Shown in pieces: positions 33,369-41,897 of a stretch of 64,000 nucleotides of DNA. The stretch is from assembly GCF_003202235.1 (NCBI RefSeq), contig NZ_MASU01000005.1, forward strand, positions 992,001 to 1,056,000, written 5' to 3'. The DNA is from Prauserella flavalba. Its GTDB lineage: Bacteria > Actinomycetota > Actinomycetes > Mycobacteriales > Pseudonocardiaceae. Both the position numbers and the translations under genes were made by a program. The notes under the pieces were generated by a model. It was given only the letters and a program-made list of their open reading frames with translations, was not told where the DNA came from and made no database searches. Position 1 is the first letter of the stretch. The number at the start of each line of letters is the position of its first letter.

Positions 33369-34603
33369 GGTCGTGCTCCCGTCGTCGTACGCGGCCTGGC
33401 CGCGGTCACGCGATCCCGGACCTCCGCTGCCGGCGCTTCCGTGCCGACGGCTTGCCGGCAAGCGACCAGCGCTCGAGGCCAGTTCACCGTGACCGCACCG
33501 GTGAACGTTCCCTCGGCGTCCGCGTAGAGCACCGCGAACGAGCGGTCCGGATCAGGGCCGGGCACGGTCAGGTGGCCGAGTCTTCCTCCGGTGCGGCCCG
33601 TGAGCTGGATCGTGTGGTCGTACTGGTCGCTCCACACGTACTCGACCGGCGCGTGCGCCCTCGGCTGCCGAGGCCGGGTGATGTTGTGCGCCACGCACGC
33701 CGCCTGCTCGACCGCGTTGGTCCAGTGCTCCGCCCTGACGAGCTCGCCCGCGCGGGGGTGCGGCCACCTGGCGACGTCGCCGACGGCGTGCACGTGCTCC
33801 GTCCCCACCGCCCGGCTGTACCGGTCGCACACCACCCCGTCGTCGATCCGCAGTCCCGACGACCGCAGCCAGCCGTCCTGGGGAACGGCCCCGATGCCGA
33901 CCACCACCGTCGCCGCGGGCAACCGTGCCCCGTCGGCGAGGCGCACGACGAGGCCGTCACGGGCCCGGTCGATGCCCTCGACGCCCACGCCGAACCGGGT
34001 CGTCACGCCGTGTCCGGCGTGCAGGCCCGCGAACCAGCGGGCCACCTCGGGGTCGAGTACCCGGCTCAGCGGCACCGGAGCGGGATCGACCATCGTCACG
34101 TCGGCGGCGCCCAGCCCTCGCGCGGTGGCGGCAACCTCGGCGCCGATGAACCCCGCGCCGACGACCACGAGCGGTCCGCCCCGGCGCAGGTCCACGGCCA
34201 GCCGCTGCGCGTCGCCGAGTGTGCGCACCACGTGCACCCCTCGCGGCTCGCCCCACGGGGACGGTCTGGCGCGCGCGCCCGTAGCGATCACCACGTCGTC
34301 GTACCGCAGCCGCTCGCCGTCGGCCAGCGTGACGGTGTTCGTCCCGATGTCCAGTCCGGTGGCGGCCCTGCCGAGCAGCAGCCGGATACCGGCCTCGCGG
34401 GCGGCGCGCTCGGTCAGCAGGGTGAGGTCCTCGATGCTCGAGGTCCCGGCCAGCAGGCCCTTCGACAGCGGCGGTTTGTCGTAGGGCAGGGCGGTCTCCT
34501 CGCCGACGAGCAACACCTCGCCGTCGTAGCCGGCAGCGCGCAGGCCCTGCGCCGTGCGCACGCCGCCGATCGACGTGCCCACGATCACCGTCACCGGGCT
34601 CAC
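33365..34603 (-). CDS. phtAd: FAD-dependent ferredoxin reductase of the dioxygenase
   Basis: A 412-residue NADH-ferredoxin reductase of the oxygenase-coupled type. FAD motif VIVGTSIGGVRTAQGLRAAG is at the start, followed by PYDKPPLSKGLLAG, then NAD motif LVVVGAGFIGAEVAATARGL (about 147) and VHAVGDVARWPHP. GTG 34603 overlaps the ferredoxin stop (GTGA). The first glycine motif reads GTSIGG rather than GxGxxG, a variant found in this family. It passes electrons to the adjacent ferredoxin. Confidence 0.88.
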   Translation of the reverse strand: MSPVTVIVGTSIGGVRTAQGLRAAGYDGEVLLVGEETALPYDKPPLSKGLLAGTSSIEDLTLLTERAAREAGIRLLLGRAATGLDIGTNTVTLADGERLRYDDVVIATGARARPSPWGEPRGVHVVRTLGDAQRLAVDLRRGGPLVVVGAGFIGAEVAATARGLGAADVTMVDPAPVPLSRVLDPEVARWFAGLHAGHGVTTRFGVGVEGIDRARDGLVVRLADGARLPAATVVVGIGAVPQDGWLRSSGLRIDDGVVCDRYSRAVGTEHVHAVGDVARWPHPRAGELVRAEHWTNAVEQAACVAHNITRPRQPRAHAPVEYVWSDQYDHTIQLTGRTGGRLGHLTVPGPDPDRSFAVLYADAEGTFTGAVTVNWPRALVACRQAVGTEAPAAEVRDRVTAARPRTTTGARP

Positions 34604-34797
34604 GAGTCCGCCACCTCGAGCGCCGAGACCGGGCAGGTACGGGCCGCGTCCACGATCCGGGGCCGCTCGGACTCCGGGACCTCGCCGCGCAGCACCAGTA
34701 CCACGCCGTCGTCGTCGATGTCGAACACGTCGTCCGCGGCCACCACGCAGTTCGCGTAACCCTGGCACAGCGCCAGGTCGGCCTTCACCACCGCCAT
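34600..34797 (-). CDS. phtAc: 3Fe-4S/4Fe-4S single-cluster ferredoxin
   Basis: A 65-residue ferredoxin. Cluster ligands are CQGYANC (C11, C17) and the late C of ARTCPVSAL; the second position of the usual CxxCxxC is not cysteine, as in 3Fe-4S ferredoxins that serve P450s and the phthalate dioxygenase. AGGAGG precedes ATG. It lies between the dehydrogenase and its reductase and should feed the Rieske oxygenase. Confidence 0.88.
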   Translation of the reverse strand: MAVVKADLALCQGYANCVVAADDVFDIDDDGVVLVLRGEVPESERPRIVDAARTCPVSALEVADS

Positions 34798-34835
34798 GTC
34801 GGTTCCTCCTCGTCGTCGCCACCTCGGTGGCACGC

Positions 34836-35621
34836 TCATGCCTTGACGGCGATCCCGCCGTCGGGGTGGACCACGCCACCTGTGATGCCCCGGGAACGAT
34901 CCGAGGCCAGGAAGACGTAGCTCCACGCGTGGTCCTTTCCGGACAGTGCGACCCGCAGTGGTACGCGCCCGGCCAGCTCGGCCTCCCGACCCGGGGCGGA
35001 GCCGAGGCTGCGGGACTCGAGGCCGAGGCTGCCGAGCCCGCGCAGGTCCGTGCCGACCGTGCCGCCGGGCGCGACACCGTTGACCCTGATCCCGGGCGCC
35101 AGCTCGTGCGCGAGCGCGGTCACCAGGCCCCGCACCGCGAACTTCGACGAGACGTAGAGCACCCCGCCCCGCCCCGGGTAGTACGCCGAGGTCGACTCGG
35201 TGAGCACCACGCTGCCGCCGCTCTCCCGCAGCGCGGGCAGCGCGGCCTTGACGGCGTGCAGCTGGCTCTTGACGTTGACGGCGAACATCTCCGCGAACGC
35301 GTCGTCGATCCGCTCGGCGTCGAGTTCTCCGAGGCCGCGGTAGAAGTCGAACACGCCGACGCAGCTGACCAGCACGTCGAGCCCGCCTAACGACCCCAGC
35401 GCCGCCGCCACGGCCTCCTCGTTGGCCGCTCGCGTGGTCGCGTCGCCCACCACGACCGGCAATCCCGGGATCTCCTCGGCCAGTCGCGCGCACTTGGCCG
35501 CGTCCCGTTCGAGCACGGCCACCTGAGCTCCCTCGCCGAGGAAGGCGTCGACCACGGCCCGGCCGATGCCCGAGCCCGCGCCGACGACCAGGGCCCTGCG
35601 GCCCTCCAGCCAGCCCGTCAC
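34836..35621 (-). CDS. phtB: SDR-family cis-dihydrodiol dehydrogenase
   Basis: A 261-residue short-chain dehydrogenase. The cofactor motif is VVGAGSGIGRAVVDAFLGEG (about 12-31), the active site is S in TESTSAYYPG and YxxxK in YVSSKFAVRG. GTG 35621 overlaps the preceding stop (GTGA). Its place between oxygenase and ferredoxin genes indicates that it re-aromatises the cis-dihydrodiol formed by the dioxygenase. Confidence 0.85.
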   Translation of the reverse strand: MTGWLEGRRALVVGAGSGIGRAVVDAFLGEGAQVAVLERDAAKCARLAEEIPGLPVVVGDATTRAANEEAVAAALGSLGGLDVLVSCVGVFDFYRGLGELDAERIDDAFAEMFAVNVKSQLHAVKAALPALRESGGSVVLTESTSAYYPGRGGVLYVSSKFAVRGLVTALAHELAPGIRVNGVAPGGTVGTDLRGLGSLGLESRSLGSAPGREAELAGRVPLRVALSGKDHAWSYVFLASDRSRGITGGVVHPDGGIAVKA

Positions 35622-35932
35622 GTGTCCTCCTCGTCGTGGCCCAGCAACGGCCCGAACGGCCGGCCGATCATCGCGGAAAAGGTCCTCGGGTTCTGCCAGG
35701 TAAGCGCCTCGAGCTCGAACGGGCACAGCGCGACCCACTGGCCCGACTTCGGCGACTCGATCAGCAGCCGCGAGCCGTTGCGCGTCTCCACGCGGCACAC
35801 CCGGATCTCCGCGAACTCGTTGGCCAGCACGATCTCCGGGCCGTGCTGGTGGTCGAGCAGTGCGCGCCGCTCGGCCGCCGCGCGGGCGGCCGCCCTCGCG
35901 TCCTCGTCCTCCCCGTCCCAGCGCACGGTCAT
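35618..35932 (-). CDS. Small conserved-looking protein inside the dioxygenase operon
   Basis: A 104-residue protein locked into the operon by ATGA overlap upstream and GTGA overlap downstream, so it is certainly translated with it. An acidic, alanine-rich N-terminus precedes EIVLANEFAEIRVCRVETRN and KSGQWVALCPFELEALTWQN. I do not recognise a domain. The pattern of an FxxL...W rich C-terminus may mark a subunit or assembly partner of the oxygenase. Function unknown. Confidence 0.75.
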   Translation of the reverse strand: MTVRWDGEDEDARAAARAAAERRALLDHQHGPEIVLANEFAEIRVCRVETRNGSRLLIESPKSGQWVALCPFELEALTWQNPRTFSAMIGRPFGPLLGHDEEDT

Positions 35933-36549
35933 AGGAAGATCGCCAGGTTCTGGGTGCGCAGCACCGAGTCGTCGACCAGGATCGTCCGGCGGGCCAGTGC
36001 CCAGCCCGCCTCGCCGGGCATGCGGCGCAGCAGGTCCTCGCGCCCGGCCGAGACGATCGCGGCCTCGCGCACGTCGCCGCGGCTGCGGTACAGCAGCACC
36101 GCGGAGTCCACGACGACGTGGTCGGGATCGTCGGTGGCGAACGTCCGCACGTTGGTGACGTAGTGCCGCAGCCGCGACGGCGGGTCCTCGGTCCACGCGT
36201 GCTCGGTACGAAACCGCGCGACCCGCCGCGACAGCGAGTACTTGTTCTCGTCGAAGTGCGCCATCCCCGGCGCGGAGTCGAAGCCCGCGCCGAGAGCGGT
36301 GCTGACCCGCACCGGCATGAGGTAGTGGATGTCGTCGGTGAGCAGGTCCAGCCACTCGTCGTAGCGCTGGGCGTCGAGCAGGTACGCCTCCTCGACCAGC
36401 CAGTGGTGGGCTTGCAGGTGCCGTTCGTCGGAGAACGGCAGCGACCGGCCCGTGCGCTGTGTCCTCGGCGCGTGCCCGCCCAGTGCGGACTCGGCCGAGT
36501 ACGGTCCGCCGTTGCCGCTCTCGCGCTCCCGCGTCCGCACCCTCCTCAT
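35929..36549 (-). CDS. phtAb: Ring-hydroxylating dioxygenase small (beta) subunit
   Basis: A 206-residue cone-shaped beta subunit (SnoaL-like fold) of a Rieske oxygenase. The family pattern EEAYLLDAQRYDEWLDLLTD followed by DIHYLMPVRVS and a C-terminal ARRTILVDDSVLRTQNLAIF is clear. ATG 36549 overlaps the large-subunit stop (ATGA). It has no metal site and serves structure. Confidence 0.92.
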   Translation of the reverse strand: MRRVRTRERESGNGGPYSAESALGGHAPRTQRTGRSLPFSDERHLQAHHWLVEEAYLLDAQRYDEWLDLLTDDIHYLMPVRVSTALGAGFDSAPGMAHFDENKYSLSRRVARFRTEHAWTEDPPSRLRHYVTNVRTFATDDPDHVVVDSAVLLYRSRGDVREAAIVSAGREDLLRRMPGEAGWALARRTILVDDSVLRTQNLAIFL

Positions 36550-37946
36550 GCCCGCACCACCTTCCCGGCGGCGCCGGCCGCCTCCACGCCGTTGACCTGG
36601 ATCCGCTCGGCCGGGCTCGCGGGCCGCTCCAGGTAGTCGGCCCAGCGCCGCAGCAGGTGGCGCTGGTTGTACTCGCCGTAGCCGACGTAGGCCTCCCCCG
36701 GTCCGGAGAACTGCCCGGCCGACAGTGGGGGCACCACCGTGGCGTCGTCCTCGAGCAGGCCCATCCGGCTGTTCAGCGCGAGCCGCCGCGCCATCGACCC
36801 CGCGGCCGTGTTCGTGAGCGACACCCAGTTCTCCACGTCGTCCTGCTCGAACATCCCGGTGCTGCCGAAGCACATCAGGTATGCCTTGTACGACAGGGCC
36901 TTGAACTCCTCAGGGGCCTCGGCGTCGACCGCGAACCACGACAGGACCTCGGTCTCGTCCGGCCCCACCGGCTGCCACGTCCGGATCGAGATGAACGGCA
37001 GCACGTCCTCGGAGTCCTCGACCCTCGGCCAGTTGTGCACGAAGCTCAGGTTCGGAAACGCCGAGGCCGCGGAGACCATGAACCCGTCCCGGCCGACGAC
37101 GTCGAGCTGTTCCCGTGACCAGGTGCGCTTCATGCGCTCGACCATCACGTCGGGATAGCCGACGTAACGCAGCCGTTCCTCCAGCGTGCCCGGCGGCAGC
37201 TTGTAGGTCGTGCCACCACCGTTGCCCGCCCAGTACGTGCAGCCGTCCTTGCGTTTCTCCGCCTTCGGTTCCCGGAACAGCCCGATCTCCACCACGCTCG
37301 TGTGCGTCTGCGGCGTGTGGTACATGTCGCCGGCGAAGTTCTCCGCGCCGATCTTCCAGTTCGCCTTGATCCGCCAGCGTTGCGGTCCGCGCAACTCGAT
37401 TCCGCTCGGGGACTGCTTGGTGTAGTAGTCCAGGTAGAACGCGAAGTCTCCGAGATACTCCCGCAACGGCGGCGCGTCCGGATCCATGCTCACGAAGATC
37501 AGGCCGTTATAGGTGTCGAGCGCCGGAGCGGGCAGCAGCGTCTGGCCCTTGCGCCGGAACCCGGCCTCCCCGCCGTAGGCCTCCTTGTGGAACGGCAGCC
37601 CCACCAGCCTGCCGTCGTTGCGGTAGGACCAGCCGTGGTACGGGCAGCGGAAGTGCGAGGCGTTGCCCATCTCCGCGCGGCACACCTGCATGCCGCGATG
37701 CAGGCACATGTTGAACAGCGCCCGCACCTCGTGGTCCTCGCCCCTCGCCACGATGAACGAGTCCTCCAGCACGCGGCGCACCACGTAGTCGCCCGGCTGC
37801 GGGATCTCAGACTCGTGCCCCACGAAAACCCATGCGCGGCTGAACAGCCGTTCCCGTTCGAGCCGGAACACCTCCTCGTCGTTGTAGATGTGTGCAGGAA
37901 TCATGCCCCGCCGCACGTCCTCGAGGAGATGCGACTGTTCGGTCAT
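36546..37946 (-). CDS. phtAa: Phthalate 3,4-dioxygenase-like large subunit (Rieske/non-heme iron)
   Basis: A 466-residue catalytic subunit. Rieske ligands are C81-x-H83 and C101-x2-H104 (CLHRGMQVC and CPYHGWSY). The iron site is in ENFAGDMYHTPQTH (D207, H210, H215). ATG 37946 is preferred over the adjacent GTG 37949 because GGGAG is six bases upstream. Overall similarity, as I recall, is to the Arthrobacter/Rhodococcus PhtAa group, and the operon order Aa-Ab-x-B-Ac-Ad-C supports this. It dihydroxylates an aromatic acid; phthalate is the likeliest, a terephthalate- or other carboxylated ring is possible. Confidence 0.88.
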   Translation of the reverse strand: MTEQSHLLEDVRRGMIPAHIYNDEEVFRLERERLFSRAWVFVGHESEIPQPGDYVVRRVLEDSFIVARGEDHEVRALFNMCLHRGMQVCRAEMGNASHFRCPYHGWSYRNDGRLVGLPFHKEAYGGEAGFRRKGQTLLPAPALDTYNGLIFVSMDPDAPPLREYLGDFAFYLDYYTKQSPSGIELRGPQRWRIKANWKIGAENFAGDMYHTPQTHTSVVEIGLFREPKAEKRKDGCTYWAGNGGGTTYKLPPGTLEERLRYVGYPDVMVERMKRTWSREQLDVVGRDGFMVSAASAFPNLSFVHNWPRVEDSEDVLPFISIRTWQPVGPDETEVLSWFAVDAEAPEEFKALSYKAYLMCFGSTGMFEQDDVENWVSLTNTAAGSMARRLALNSRMGLLEDDATVVPPLSAGQFSGPGEAYVGYGEYNQRHLLRRWADYLERPASPAERIQVNGVEAAGAAGKVVRA

Positions 37947-37972
37947 CACTGGCTCCCACTCGCCGTAGCTTC

Positions 37973-37985
37973 TCTGTTCTGCAGA
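37973..37985. promoter_or_regulatory. Degenerate copy of the TCTGC palindrome before the dioxygenase operon
   Basis: TCTGTTCTGCAGA matches TCTGCATCGCAGA at 10 of 13 positions, keeping the outer TCTG and GCAGA. It is 27 bases upstream of the large-subunit start and just downstream of a -10-like TAAGAT/TATAAG on the minus strand (around 37992-38001), where a repressor would block initiation. Confidence 0.45.
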
Positions 37986-38081
37986 GTTGGAATCTTATAA
38001 GCAGAGAGCTTCTCCGGAAGCCGCCCGCCTGTCAACCGTCACAACCATCTCGTTGACCGCGCGACCGGACCGGGGCTATCT

Positions 38082-38094
38082 TCTGCATCGCAGA
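38082..38094. promoter_or_regulatory. TCTGCATCGCAGA palindrome before the aldehyde dehydrogenase
   Basis: Exact reverse-complement match to the palindrome at 32591-32603. It is 31 bases upstream of the GTG start of the aldehyde dehydrogenase and 136 bases from the dioxygenase start. Finding the same 13-mer at two promoters 5.5 kb apart argues for one regulator. Confidence 0.6.
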
Positions 38095-38124
38095 GACTCT
38101 TTCCACATACTGGAGGTTGCTCGC

Positions 38125-39609
38125 GTGTCTGTGGTGGATGACCCGATCCGGGCGGCCGCGGTCGCCGCGGATCGCGACTGGCGGCTCGCGGTCGGCGGGC
38201 ACGCGCTTGCCGGAAGCGGCGGAACGTACACAGTGGAGTGTCCCGCGACGGAGGAGGCCCTCGCCGAGGCGCCGGACGCCACGGCGGAGGACGTCGACGC
38301 CGCCGTGCGCTCCGCCGCCGACGCCGCGGTGGGCTGGCGGAACCTGGAGCCGCGCGAACGCGGCCGCAGGCTGCGCGCGCTCGCCGAGGCGCTCCGGGCG
38401 CACACCGACGAGCTGGCGATGCTCGACGCACTCGACTCGGGCAACCCGGTCACCGCCATGCGCACCGACGTGGAGTGGGGCGCCGAGGTATTGGAGCTGT
38501 TCGCCGACTACACCGCCCAGCTCGGCGGCGAGACGATTCCCGCCAGCGTCGAGAACCTGCACTTCACGCGCCGCGCGCCGTACGGTGTGGTCGCCCGGAT
38601 CGTCCCGTTCAACCACCCGGCCATGTTCGCGGCGGCCAAGATCGCCGCGCCCCTCATGGCGGGCAACGCGGTGGTGCTCAAGCCCTCCGAGATCACCCCG
38701 CTGTCCGCACTGCGCATCGCCGAGATCGCGGCCGGAATCCTTCCCCCCGGCACCCTTTCGGTGATCACCGGCAACGGACCGGACGCGAGCCGCGCGCTGG
38801 TGCGGCACCCCCTCGTGCGCCGCATCGGCTTCATCGGCAGCGACCGCGTGGGCCGGCTCATCCAGCGCGACGCCGCGGAAGTCGGTGTCAAGGACATCAG
38901 CCTGGAACTGGGCGGCAAGAACGCGCTCATCGTGTGTCCCGACGCCGATCTGGACGCCGCCGCGACCGGCATCGTCAACGGCATGAACTTCGCCTGGTCC
39001 GCGGGCCAGTCCTGCGGCTCGACCTCACGCGTGCTGCTGCACACCGAGATCGCCGGCGAGGTGCTGCGGCTGGTCCGCGAGCGGGTCGCGGCCATCACGA
39101 TCGGCTCGCCCGTCGACCCCGCCACGCGGATGGGCCCGCTCGCCTCCCGCGCCCAGTACGACAAGTCGCGGCGGTACATCAAGGCGGCCACGGACGAGGG
39201 CGCCACCCTCTTCCACGGTGGCGCGCGGCCGAGCGGGCCGGGCCTCGACCGCGGCTACTACCTCGAGCCGACGATCTTCACCGGCGTCGAACCGCGGATG
39301 CGCATCGCCACCGAGGAGATCTTCGGGCCGGTGCTGTCGGTGCTCACCTTCTCCGACCTGGACGACGCGGTGACCATCGCCAACGGCGTCGACTACGGCC
39401 TCACCGCCAGCATCTGGACGCGCGACGTCTCCACCGCGCTGCGGCTGGCCGAGCGGGTGGAGGCCGGATACGTGTGGATCAACGGCTCCTCGCGGCACTA
39501 CTGGGGCGTGCCCTTCGGCGGCACCAAGTCCTCCGGCCTCGGACGCGAGGAGAGCGTCGAGGAGCTCGTGAGCTACACCGAGCTCAAGGCGGTGAACGTT
39601 GTCGTCTGA
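38125..39609 (+). CDS. NAD(P)-dependent aldehyde dehydrogenase
   Basis: A 494-residue aldehyde dehydrogenase. Catalytic E261 lies in SLELGGKNALIV and Cys297 in AGQSCGSTSR; the cofactor loop contains IGFIGSDRVGRLI. GTG 38125 follows GGAGG by eight bases. It is divergent from the dioxygenase and overlaps a benzoylformate-decarboxylase-like gene by 11 bases. In context it may oxidise an aromatic aldehyde such as 2-carboxybenzaldehyde to the acid attacked by the dioxygenase; that is inference. Confidence 0.9.
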   Translation: MSVVDDPIRAAAVAADRDWRLAVGGHALAGSGGTYTVECPATEEALAEAPDATAEDVDAAVRSAADAAVGWRNLEPRERGRRLRALAEALRAHTDELAMLDALDSGNPVTAMRTDVEWGAEVLELFADYTAQLGGETIPASVENLHFTRRAPYGVVARIVPFNHPAMFAAAKIAAPLMAGNAVVLKPSEITPLSALRIAEIAAGILPPGTLSVITGNGPDASRALVRHPLVRRIGFIGSDRVGRLIQRDAAEVGVKDISLELGGKNALIVCPDADLDAAATGIVNGMNFAWSAGQSCGSTSRVLLHTEIAGEVLRLVRERVAAITIGSPVDPATRMGPLASRAQYDKSRRYIKAATDEGATLFHGGARPSGPGLDRGYYLEPTIFTGVEPRMRIATEEIFGPVLSVLTFSDLDDAVTIANGVDYGLTASIWTRDVSTALRLAERVEAGYVWINGSSRHYWGVPFGGTKSSGLGREESVEELVSYTELKAVNVVV

Positions 39610-41272
39610 CACCCCACGGCTGGGCGCCGGCCTGGTCGCCGACACCCTCGCGGCCGAAGGCATCACCCATGTGTTCGGCCTTCCGGGCACCACGGTCATG
39701 GAGCTCATCGACGCGCTCGGCGAGCACGGCACCGTCCGGTACCTGTCGACGCGGCACGAGCAGGTCGCCGGGTTCATGGCCGACGGCTTCTCCCGCGCGG
39801 GCGGGCTCGGGGTCTGCCTCGCGTCCCGCGGGCCCGGCGCCGCGAACCTCGCCATCGCCGTGCAGAACGCGCATGACGAGTCCGTCCCGCTGCTCGCGCT
39901 CATCGGCCAGGTGCCCCGGTCGATCACGCATCGCCGCTCGTTCGAGGACATGGACGTGGTCTCCGCGTTCCGGCCGATGTGCAAGTGGGCGGTCGAGATC
40001 ACCGAGCCCGACCGCATCCCCGAGCTGCTGCAGCGGGCGGTCCGTACCGCCGTCGGCGGCAGGCCGGGCCCCGTCGTCGTCTCGCTGCCGCTGGACGTGC
40101 TGCAGGCTCCGGCGCACGCGAGCATCGGGCCCCGGGTGCGCACCTACCCGCCCGCGCCGGACCCCGCCGGCATCGCGGAGGCGGCCCGGCTGCTCGCCGG
40201 GGCGCGGCGCCCGGCGGTGATCGTCGGCGGTGGAGGTGCGGGCGACCCGGAGGCCGTACTGGCGCTCGCGGAGACGGCGGGCGCGCCCGTGGTGAGCACC
40301 TGGCTGCGCAAGAACGCGCTGCCAGGCGGCCATCCCGCGTTCCTCGGCTCGCTGGGCTACGGCGCGCACGACGTGACCGACCAGCTCGTCCGCGACGCGG
40401 ACGTGGTCGTGGCGCTCGGCTGCCGGTTCTCCGAGTTCACGACCAAGCGGTGGACCCTCCTGCCCCCGGCGGCGAAGCTCGTCCACGCCGACGTCGACCC
40501 CGAGGAGCTGGGCCGCGTCCACCCCCCGGCCGTCGGTCTCGTGTCCGACGCCGCGGCCGCCGCCCGCGCCCTCACCAGGGCGCTCACCCCGCTTATCGCC
40601 GCCGACCGGGCCCGCGCGGCCTCCCGGACGGCTCGGCGCGTGGCGCTGCGCAAGGCCTTCGAGGAGGCGGCGGCACTACCGGTCACGCCGGCCTCGGAGG
40701 GCACCGTGAGCTCCTCGGCACTCGTCCGCGCCGTCCAGGGGCTGGCCGACCGGGACGGCGTCGTGCTCGTCCAGGATGTCCACACGTTCGGGCCGTGGGT
40801 GCAACGGTACGTGCACGTCGAACGCCCCCGCAGCTACTACGGCTCCGCGGGCGGGGCGATGGCCTGGGGTTTCCCCGCCGCGATGGGCATGGCGCTCGCG
40901 CGGCCCGGCGAGCGGATGGTCACGCTCAGCGGCGACGGCAGCTTCTGGATGGTCGCGCAGGACTTCGAGACCTGCGTGCGCGAGGGCATCGACGTGGTCA
41001 CGGTCGTGGTCAACAACCACGCATACGGCAACACACGCGACCGCCAGCGCTTCGCCCACGACGGGCGCTACCACGGCGTCTTCCTCGGCAACCCCGACTT
41101 CGCCGAGTACGCGCGGATCCTGGGTGGTCACGGCATCCGCGTCACCTCGGACGCGGAGCTGGGCCCCGCCATCGAGGAGGCGCTCGCCCAGGAGGGGCCG
41201 TGCATCGTCGACGTGGTGCAGGACCGGATGGAGGGCCTGCCCTCCGGGCTCACCCCGCCCCGGGCGCGCTGA
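39599..41272 (+). CDS. Thiamine-diphosphate-dependent decarboxylase (benzoylformate decarboxylase/ALS family)
   Basis: A 557-residue ThDP enzyme. The cofactor-activating glutamate is E54 in STRHEQVAGFMADG. The ThDP/Mg motif is SGDGSFWMVAQDFETCVREG ending VVVNN. TTG 39599 is the only in-frame start near the ribosome-site-like AAGGCGG. Family members include acetolactate synthase and benzoylformate decarboxylase; no small ALS regulatory subunit is adjacent, and coupling to an aldehyde dehydrogenase favours a 2-oxoacid decarboxylase that makes an aldehyde. Substrate inferred only. Confidence 0.85.
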   Translation: MSSDTPRLGAGLVADTLAAEGITHVFGLPGTTVMELIDALGEHGTVRYLSTRHEQVAGFMADGFSRAGGLGVCLASRGPGAANLAIAVQNAHDESVPLLALIGQVPRSITHRRSFEDMDVVSAFRPMCKWAVEITEPDRIPELLQRAVRTAVGGRPGPVVVSLPLDVLQAPAHASIGPRVRTYPPAPDPAGIAEAARLLAGARRPAVIVGGGGAGDPEAVLALAETAGAPVVSTWLRKNALPGGHPAFLGSLGYGAHDVTDQLVRDADVVVALGCRFSEFTTKRWTLLPPAAKLVHADVDPEELGRVHPPAVGLVSDAAAAARALTRALTPLIAADRARAASRTARRVALRKAFEEAAALPVTPASEGTVSSSALVRAVQGLADRDGVVLVQDVHTFGPWVQRYVHVERPRSYYGSAGGAMAWGFPAAMGMALARPGERMVTLSGDGSFWMVAQDFETCVREGIDVVTVVVNNHAYGNTRDRQRFAHDGRYHGVFLGNPDFAEYARILGGHGIRVTSDAELGPAIEEALAQEGPCIVDVVQDRMEGLPSGLTPPRAR

Positions 41273-41799
41273 TGACGGCCGCGCTGCCGGTGACCGTGCT
41301 CGTGTCCCGTACCGCGCGCACCGACGGCGCCGCCCTGCTGCGGTGGGCGCACGGCCTGTGTCAGGACGCCGCGCGGTTCCCCGGCCACCTGGCGTCCCAC
41401 GTCGGCACGGCCGAGACCGGCGGGTCCGTGACCGTCCACATCGGAGTCTCCTTCGCCTGCTCCGCCGACCTGGCCCGCTGGGAACGCAGCGACGCGCGGG
41501 CGAGACGCCTCGCCGAGGGCGACCGGCTCACCAGGGGCGAGCCGGTCGCCCTGTCGCTCGCCGACCTCGGCCCCGCGGGGGCACCGCCCGCCGGCGGCAG
41601 GCTGCGGTCGGCCATCCTCATCTGGGTCGCCCTGTTCCCGCCGGCCGCCGCGGTCAACGCCCTGCTGATCCCGTACCTCGACGCCTGGCCCGGGCTCGCG
41701 CGCACCCTCGTGCTGACGCTCGTGCTCGTCCCGGTGGTCGTCTTCGGCACACTGCCGCCCCTGCAACGTGCCCTCGCCCGCCGGTCCCGCCCGCGCTAG
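41272..41799 (+). CDS. Membrane-anchored monooxygenase-like (ABM-fold) protein
   Basis: A 175-residue protein beginning one base into the previous stop codon (TGATG). Residues 1-95 resemble the antibiotic-biosynthesis-monooxygenase ferredoxin-like fold (ALLRWAHGLCQDAARFPGHL, HIGVSFACSADLARWERSDA). Two C-terminal hydrophobic helices follow (about 112-132 and 142-160). ABM/TM proteins of this kind are common and uncharacterised. Co-transcribed with the ThDP enzyme; role unknown. Confidence 0.75.
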   Translation: MTAALPVTVLVSRTARTDGAALLRWAHGLCQDAARFPGHLASHVGTAETGGSVTVHIGVSFACSADLARWERSDARARRLAEGDRLTRGEPVALSLADLGPAGAPPAGGRLRSAILIWVALFPPAAAVNALLIPYLDAWPGLARTLVLTLVLVPVVVFGTLPPLQRALARRSRPR

Positions 41800-41897
41800 C
41801 GCATGCGCCGATCGCCGATTGACCACACCGGTGTTCACACCGCGCCGTGGAACGGGCAGACTGTTCTCGATCTCCACGGTCGATACGGAGGATGCGG

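Noticed and set aside
39599-41272. Acetolactate synthase for branched-chain amino acids
   Set aside because: No ilvN or ilvC is adjacent, and the gene overlaps an aldehyde dehydrogenase in an aromatic-acid island. It cannot be excluded fully without phylogeny.
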